This document shows, one piece after another, positions 52,466-56,686 of a stretch of 56,686 bases of DNA. The DNA lies in the NCBI GenBank assembly GCA_030526325.1, contig JAUNCY010000006.1:1-56686 (forward strand), written 5' to 3'. Below the pieces are notes generated by a model. The model did not search any database. It was given only the letters and a program-made list of their open reading frames with translations, and was not told where the DNA came from. Every line of letters begins with the position of its first letter. Position 1 is the stretch's first letter. The stretch is from Bacillota bacterium. GTDB taxonomy: Bacteria > Bacillota > Clostridia > Peptostreptococcales > Anaerovoracaceae. The position numbers and the translations under genes are program-made.

Positions 52466-52564
52466 CCTCCACAAAATGAACGTTGTCATTCTAAATATTA
52501 ACCTTAACAGCCCCTGCCGTAAGGTGAGAAGCGGATTACTTCTTCTTTACTATCTGCGTGAAAA

Positions 52565-52593
52565 ATTTTACACCATCAGACTGCTCAAGTCAA
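52565..52593 (-). promoter_or_regulatory. SigA-type promoter of infC-rpmI-rplT
   Basis: TTGACT (52588-52593) and TAAAAT (52565-52570) on the minus strand are 17 bases apart. The transcript would carry a ~150-base leader with the attenuator. Confidence 0.7.
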
Positions 52594-52642
52594 TATATTT
52601 TTTGTAAACCCGCCGGTTTTTTCGGGTTTTTTATGGAAATCT

Positions 52643-53053
52643 CTACACATTTCCCTCTAAAAGGTCCTTTAAAGTTATCCCTTTAAGGTATCCTTCCACT
52701 ATTTCATCAAGCTTCACCCACATGGGGAGAGTCAGACATTCCGATGCCTTCTCGCATCCGCTCGCCCCCTCAGACAGACAGGATACTGGATAAAAATCTA
52801 TTTCCACATTCCTTATAATTTCAAAAGCGCTGCAGTCTTCCGGCTTTTTTGCCAGACGATAGCCTCCGGTTTTTCCCCTTCGGCTCTCAATCAGGCCGGA
52901 TTTGTAGAGAGCAGGCATTATGCTTTCCAGATATTTTACAGAGATTCCCTGTCTCTCGCATATTTCCTTAAGTGAAACAAACTCTTCTTCTGCCTGTTTA
53001 GCCAGATCCAGCATTATTTTAAGAGCATATCTGCCCCTTGTCGATATCATCAT
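52643..53053 (-). CDS. Rrf2 family regulator, IscR-like
   Basis: 136 residues: an N-terminal winged helix M-I-S-T-R-G-R-Y-A-L-K-I-M-L-D-L-A, K-E-I-C-E-R-Q-G-I-S-V-K-Y-L-E, R-G-K-T-G-G-Y-R-L-A, then a cluster-binding loop with three cysteines (C-L-S-E-G-A-S-G-C-E-K-A-S-E-C). The three cysteines fit an Fe-S sensing IscR-type protein that controls cluster assembly or oxidative stress genes. It is divergent from rubrerythrin, and an iscU homologue lies 3 kb away. Confidence 0.88.
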   Translation of the reverse strand: MMISTRGRYALKIMLDLAKQAEEEFVSLKEICERQGISVKYLESIMPALYKSGLIESRRGKTGGYRLAKKPEDCSAFEIIRNVEIDFYPVSCLSEGASGCEKASECLTLPMWVKLDEIVEGYLKGITLKDLLEGNV

Positions 53054-53133
53054 AGTATATTTCCTTTCGGCTGCCGGTCTTTTTAATTCCTATCTTATCG
53101 ATATGATTTATTATATCAGAATCGGAGGCGAAT

Positions 53134-53180
53134 TTGTACATTTTTTAATAAAATCGTATAATTACTTTTTTTCTGTACAT
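53134..53180 (+). promoter_or_regulatory. rubrerythrin promoter with paired TGTACAT boxes
   Basis: TTGTAC (53134-53139) and a perfect TATAAT (53157-53162) are 17 bases apart. TGTACAT occurs at 53135-53141 and again at 53174-53180, flanking the -10 element. The boxes could be sites for the divergent IscR-like regulator or a PerR-like repressor. Confidence 0.6.
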
Positions 53181-53211
53181 ATTATATCTTGAAAACATGA
53201 GGAGGTAATTT

Positions 53212-53751
53212 ATGGGAAACAGGTTTGAAAACAGTAAAACCTCAGCAAATCTGGTCACAGCCTTTGCCGGGGAATCAATGGCAGGAAACAAATATATGTT
53301 TTTTGCTGCCGCCGCCCGCAAAGAGGGCTATGAGGAAATTGCGCAAATTTTTGAAGAAACCGCAGCCAACGAAAGAGCCCACGCCAAAATCTGGTTTAAG
53401 CTTATGGAACAGCTGGGTTCAACGGAATTCAATCTGAAATCAGCTTCGGAAGGCGAACATTATGAATGGTCAGACATGTACCTGGCATTTGCCGATGATG
53501 CCCGGGAAGAAAATCATCATGACGTTGCCGCCCTTTTCGAGAAAACCGCCGAAGTGGAAAAGCTGCATGAGAACAGATTCAACGAGTGCCTGCGTAAAAT
53601 CCGTGAAAATTCCGTTTTTCGCAGTCCGGAACCGGTCAGATGGAAATGCCTCAACTGCGGTTTTGAAATTAATGGAGAGGAGCCTCCGGAGTTCTGCCCT
53701 TTATGCTCCCATCCGAAAGCCTATTTCAAAGAAGATTCCGGTTCTGTGTAA
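53212..53751 (+). CDS. rbr: rubrerythrin
   Basis: 179 residues. A ferritin-like four-helix domain carries the di-iron ligands in E-S-M-A-G-N-K-Y, E-E-T-A-A-N-E-R-A-H and E-K-T-A-E-V-E-K-L-H. A C-terminal rubredoxin-like domain has W-K-C-L-N-C-G and F-C-P-L-C-S-H-P. It reduces hydrogen peroxide in the cytosol of anaerobes using NADH-derived electrons. The ATG follows GAGGAGGTAATTT. Its transcript ends at a hairpin 28 bases downstream. Confidence 0.96.
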   Translation: MGNRFENSKTSANLVTAFAGESMAGNKYMFFAAAARKEGYEEIAQIFEETAANERAHAKIWFKLMEQLGSTEFNLKSASEGEHYEWSDMYLAFADDAREENHHDVAALFEKTAEVEKLHENRFNECLRKIRENSVFRSPEPVRWKCLNCGFEINGEEPPEFCPLCSHPKAYFKEDSGSV

Positions 53752-53778
53752 TCACGTACCCCTACGGTTTATTCATTA

Positions 53779-53812
53779 GCAGAGGTCATGTATCTGCCTC
53801 TGCTTTTTCTCT
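53779..53812 (+). terminator. intrinsic terminator after rubrerythrin
   Basis: GCAGAGG-N11-CCTCTGC (53779-53803) followed by TTTTTCTCTTT on the plus strand. Confidence 0.8.
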
Positions 53813-53904
53813 TTCATTTTATACCCGGCGGGGTTATAATATATATTAATTACTTCATGGTTTCAGGCATTGAATTCAGACAAGTTGCAAAAGGAGAGAT
53901 ACAT

Positions 53905-55629
53905 ATGAAAATTAAATTCTGCGGCGGAGTACAGTCGGTAACAGGCTCCTGCCATCTTTTGAGTATAGGCAGCAAAAGGCTGCTGCTGGACTGTGGTCAG
54001 TTCCAGGGAAACAAAACCATGGAAAAACTGAATTACGAGGACTTCGGCTTTTCTCCGTCTGAAGTCGATTTTATGATATTGAGCCATGCTCACATTGATC
54101 ACTGCGGAAGAGTTCCGCTTCTTGTAAAAAAAGGCTTCAAGGGTAAAATATTCTGCACAGATGCCACCTACGATCTTGTGGAAATCATGCTTCGCGACGG
54201 AGCCTACATACACGAAAAAGAAGCCGAATGGCAGAACAGAAAAAATGAAAGAGCCGGAAAGCCTCCGGTTGAACCGCTCTATACGGTTAAAGACGCCGAA
54301 GAATCCCTGCAGTATTTCGAACCTCTGGTTTACGGGGAGACAAGGCAGCTTTGCGATGAAATCAAAATAAAATTCAGCGATGCAGGTCATATTCTCGGCT
54401 CGGCTATCACGGAAATATGGGCTGTTGAAAACGGAAAAACCACAAAAATAGTATTCTCAGGAGACCTGGGCATGAAAAACCGTCCGATTCTCAGAGATCC
54501 GGAAACAATTGAAACAGCTGATGTCGTTATCATGGAAACAACCTACGGAAACAGAGTGCATCCTGAGAACGTCCGCAGCATAGAGGCTCTCGTCGATATT
54601 ATCCTGACAACCACCGCAAGAGGCGGAAATGTTGTTATCCCTGCTTTTGCCGTAGGCAGAACCCAGGAGCTTCTGTACGACCTCAACCGTTTCTACGAAA
54701 CCTCTTCGCCTGATTACAAATCCGCGTTGAGCAATATTAAAGTATATGTGGACAGCCCGATGGCTACAAATGCCACAGCGGTATTCAGAAAAAATGCTCA
54801 GGTTTTCGACGACGAAACAAAAGAATATATTTTAAAGGGAGACCACCCTCTTGATTTCCCAAACCTCGTATTTACAAAAACCTCAGATGAATCCCAGGCT
54901 CTTAACTTCAACCACGAGCCTAAAGTGATCATTTCAGCCAGCGGTATGTGCGAAGCGGGAAGAATCAAGCATCACCTCAAACATAACATCTGGAGCGAAA
55001 AGAACACTGTCGTTTTCGTAGGATATCAGGCTGAAGGAACTCTTGGCAAAAGAATCGTCGACGGAGAAAAATATATCACCCTCTTCGGCGAACAGATATA
55101 TGTTAATGCGGAAATACGCAATCTCGAAGGAATGTCGGGACACGCCGACAGAGATTCCCTTCTCGATTGGCTCAACGGCTTCGAAAAACAGCCTTCTCAG
55201 ATATTCCTGGTTCACGGCGAAGCGGATTCAAAGAACGATTTCGCTGCTTTAGTAAAGGAAAAGCTGGGCTATGACACCATACCTGTAAACGAAGTGGGCG
55301 AATACGATATAACAGTATCTCCTTCCGTTCAGGATGCACCTGCACCGTCCGTACATGATGCGCCTCAGACTGCAGACCCGGCTGCATCCGCAGAACCGAT
55401 TAACAAAGAGCCTGCAGCTAAAACAATGGCCACAAGAGAAGAAGTCATCGAGATGAGAGAGAAAATGTATAAGCTGCACGAGGATTTCGAGCATCTTCTC
55501 TACAACGCAAGTCTTGCTGTTGACGGTGAAAGAATGAGTTTCGATAAAGCAGAGGAGATCAACAATATTCTTCTGAATCTCCAGAAGGGCATCGTAAACT
55601 TAGGCTCAGACGTTCTGCTCGATGAATAA
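53905..55629 (+). CDS. MBL-fold beta-CASP metallo-hydrolase (probable RNA-processing enzyme)
   Basis: 574 residues. The metallo-beta-lactamase core has S-H-A-H-I-D-H-C-G (two-metal site), D-A-G-H-I-L-G-S and a late G-M-S-G-H-A-D-R. Beta-CASP motifs include V-D-S-P-M-A and I-S-A-S-G-M-C-E-A-G-R. It resembles bacterial CPSF73-like/YsgA-type nucleases rather than RNase J. About 100 extra C-terminal residues comprise an Ala/Pro-rich repeat (V-Q-D-A-P... V-H-D-A-P) and a helical tail, which is unusual. The start is the ATG at 53905 after AAGGAGAGATACAT; 39 upstream in-frame codons are rejected because they cover the terminator. Confidence 0.9.
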   Translation: MKIKFCGGVQSVTGSCHLLSIGSKRLLLDCGQFQGNKTMEKLNYEDFGFSPSEVDFMILSHAHIDHCGRVPLLVKKGFKGKIFCTDATYDLVEIMLRDGAYIHEKEAEWQNRKNERAGKPPVEPLYTVKDAEESLQYFEPLVYGETRQLCDEIKIKFSDAGHILGSAITEIWAVENGKTTKIVFSGDLGMKNRPILRDPETIETADVVIMETTYGNRVHPENVRSIEALVDIILTTTARGGNVVIPAFAVGRTQELLYDLNRFYETSSPDYKSALSNIKVYVDSPMATNATAVFRKNAQVFDDETKEYILKGDHPLDFPNLVFTKTSDESQALNFNHEPKVIISASGMCEAGRIKHHLKHNIWSEKNTVVFVGYQAEGTLGKRIVDGEKYITLFGEQIYVNAEIRNLEGMSGHADRDSLLDWLNGFEKQPSQIFLVHGEADSKNDFAALVKEKLGYDTIPVNEVGEYDITVSPSVQDAPAPSVHDAPQTADPAASAEPINKEPAAKTMATREEVIEMREKMYKLHEDFEHLLYNASLAVDGERMSFDKAEEINNILLNLQKGIVNLGSDVLLDE

Positions 55630-55647
55630 ATCCGGGAGGAAACGCCC

Positions 55648-56271
55648 ATGTCAACAGAAATTGAGTTGAAATACAAAGCAGAGTCTCCGGCTGCCGGAAA
55701 ATCTCTTTTGAACAGTTCCTTTATTAATGAAATCAGTATTTCCGACAGTAGAGACTTTCTGGACATGAGAGCTGTATACTATGATGACAGGAACCGCACT
55801 CTAACTTCGGGAGGTATCGGCTGCCGAATCAGAAATGAAAACGGCCGCTTCATCGCCACCGTAAAATGGAATTCCGCAAAGGACAGCAGCGGATTTTCAA
55901 AGCGCTGTGAATACAATGCGGAGGTAAAAAGCGAGTATCCCGATTTTTCTGTTTTCAAAGAAATCATCCAGGAAAAAGAATTCGCGGATCTGATAACGCA
56001 AATCAGGCCCGAGGCTTTGTTTGTTACCGAATTCAGAAGAGAACTGGTTCTGGTTAATTACCGAAACTCGATTATCGAGGCAGCTTTTGACTGCGGAAAC
56101 ATTATTTCCGAAAGCGGAGCATCGCTTCCCATATGCGAGCTGGAGTTTGAGCTCAAATCAGGCTCGGAGGAGGAACTTCAGGAGTTCGGCCGTATTGTAT
56201 CCGAAAAATTTTCCCTGACACCTCTCAATGTAAGCAAACTTAAAAGAGGACTCGATCTTATCTCTGAATAA
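55648..56271 (+). CDS. CYTH domain protein
   Basis: 207 residues of the triphosphate tunnel metalloenzyme fold: the N-terminal E-I-E-L-K-Y-K motif, R-x-R-N-E-N-G near 55, K-R-C-E-Y-N, and the C-terminal E-L-E-F-E-L-K and S-K-L-K-R-G. The family hydrolyses inorganic triphosphate or related substrates; the precise reaction is unknown. It follows the beta-CASP gene by 18 bases with GGGAGG, likely in one operon. Confidence 0.88.
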   Translation: MSTEIELKYKAESPAAGKSLLNSSFINEISISDSRDFLDMRAVYYDDRNRTLTSGGIGCRIRNENGRFIATVKWNSAKDSSGFSKRCEYNAEVKSEYPDFSVFKEIIQEKEFADLITQIRPEALFVTEFRRELVLVNYRNSIIEAAFDCGNIISESGASLPICELEFELKSGSEEELQEFGRIVSEKFSLTPLNVSKLKRGLDLISE

Positions 56272-56281
56272 TAAAAAAATA

Positions 56282-56312
56282 AGAGGCACGGAAATTATCC
56301 GGCCTCTGTTTT
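56282..56312 (+). terminator. intrinsic terminator between the CYTH gene and iscU
   Basis: AGAGGC (56282-56287) pairs with GCCTCT (56302-56307), with an inner CGG/CCG stem, followed by GTTTTATT. It sits between convergent genes and may serve the plus strand mainly. Confidence 0.6.
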
Positions 56313-56340
56313 ATTGCCTGCATCAGTTTTTACATATTCA

Positions 56341-56686
56341 TCAGTGTCCTCCGCAGCTTTCACAGTCGCCCATGCAGAATTCTTCTTTGTTGTACGGAAT
56401 ATTGTTTCTGTCATAATAATCTTTTACCGCCGCTTTGACAGCCTCCTCTGCCAGCACTGAACAGTGAATTTTCTGGGGCGGAAGTCCTTCGAGAGCCTCA
56501 ACAACGGCCTTGTTTGAAAGTTCAAGAGCTTCTTCTATGCTTTTTCCTTTAATGAGCTCTGTAGCCATAGAGCTTGTTGCAATTGCTGAGCCGCATCCGA
56601 AAGTGTTGAATTTTACATCGGTGATTATACCGTCATTATCCTTGATATACATTTTCTTTATGTCTCCGCATTTTGCGTTTCCGACT
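56341..56686 (-). CDS. iscU: iron-sulfur cluster scaffold IscU/NifU-like, 5' end outside the window
   Basis: 115 residues are visible; the N-terminus lies beyond 56686. The frame reads V-G-N-A-K-C-G-D-I at the window edge, then F-G-C-G-S-A-I-A-T-S-S (second cluster cysteine) and I-H-C-S-V-L-A-E-E-A (third cysteine). It ends in a cysteine-rich tail C-M-G-D-C-E-S-C-G-G-H, which is unusual for classical IscU and resembles clostridial NifU-like scaffolds. It assembles [2Fe-2S]/[4Fe-4S] clusters received from a cysteine desulfurase, which probably lies upstream outside the window. Confidence 0.93.
   Translation of the reverse strand, partial: VGNAKCGDIKKMYIKDNDGIITDVKFNTFGCGSAIATSSMATELIKGKSIEEALELSNKAVVEALEGLPPQKIHCSVLAEEAVKAAVKDYYDRNNIPYNKEEFCMGDCESCGGH

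Noticed and set aside
52407-52472. N-terminal extension of IF-3 from an ATG-like start
   Set aside because: It translates the leader attenuator hairpin and has no homology. The ATT start with a well-spaced SD is the established infC pattern.
53788-53904. Thirty-nine extra N-terminal codons on the beta-CASP hydrolase
   Set aside because: They overlap the rubrerythrin terminator; a strong SD (AAGGAGAG) precedes the internal ATG that matches the family.

Overview
The window is a chromosomal segment of a spore-forming, anaerobic, low-to-mid GC Clostridium-like Firmicute. The evidence is a Gram-positive dcw (division and wall) cluster, the sporulation genes spoIIGA, sigE and sigG, rubrerythrin, an IscR/IscU pair and several radical SAM enzymes. 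Family-level placement (perhaps near Anaerovoracaceae/Family XIII) is a guess. Almost all genes lie on the minus strand. No tRNA, rRNA or CRISPR array was seen.

Layout. (i) 0-10 kb, minus strand: zapA-like, mutS2, DUF523, argS, two radical SAM genes and a TPR protein, ending at a terminator, followed by a separate crotonase gene. (ii) 10-15.6 kb: ftsZ, an SpoU-type methyltransferase, pheS and pheT. A REP-like nested palindrome sits between ftsZ and the methyltransferase gene. (iii) 15.7-29.9 kb: the dcw cluster in transcription order mraZ, rsmH, ftsL, pbp (ftsI/spoVD type), murE, murF, mraY, murD, ftsW, murG, ftsQ, two DUF881 genes and sbp, followed by ftsZ. ftsA, murB and murC are absent here. 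The mraZ promoter carries repeated AAAGTGG boxes. (iv) 30-38 kb: the tig-clpP-clpX-lon-ysxC-DUF1232-hpt-lgt protein quality-control group, with lexA divergent from tig.

(v) 38.9-47.1 kb is the remarkable part. The forespore sigma factor gene sigG is cut in two. Its 3' part (regions 2.4-4) is on the minus strand at 38883-39359. Its 5' part is on the plus strand at 46565-46861, 7.5 kb away. Both pieces end in the same 12 bp, CCGATGATTATA, in inverted orientation. Inverting the intervening DNA would rejoin the gene in frame as a full 257-residue SigG. A large serine recombinase gene abuts one end. The two non-sigG arms combine into a nearly perfect 44-bp dyad centred on CC, as expected of a serine-integrase attP. 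The truncated sigG frame ends in an ATGA overlap with a 59-codon ORF just outside the element, which is a candidate directionality factor made only in the split state. This looks like an inversion-based counterpart of the sigK/skin rearrangement, acting on sigG. Cargo inside the segment includes a GH18 spore-lysin-like protein, a YlmC-type sporulation protein, a hybrid histidine kinase, a DUF2200 protein and small ORFs.

(vi) 47-51 kb: an AI-2E-type permease, a radical SAM protein, sigE and spoIIGA. (vii) 51-56.7 kb: infC-rpmI-rplT with an AUU start and a leader attenuator, an IscR-like regulator divergent from rubrerythrin, a beta-CASP metallo-hydrolase, a CYTH protein, and the 3' part of iscU running off the window. 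All functional statements come from reading the sequence and from knowledge of the families; no database search was run.
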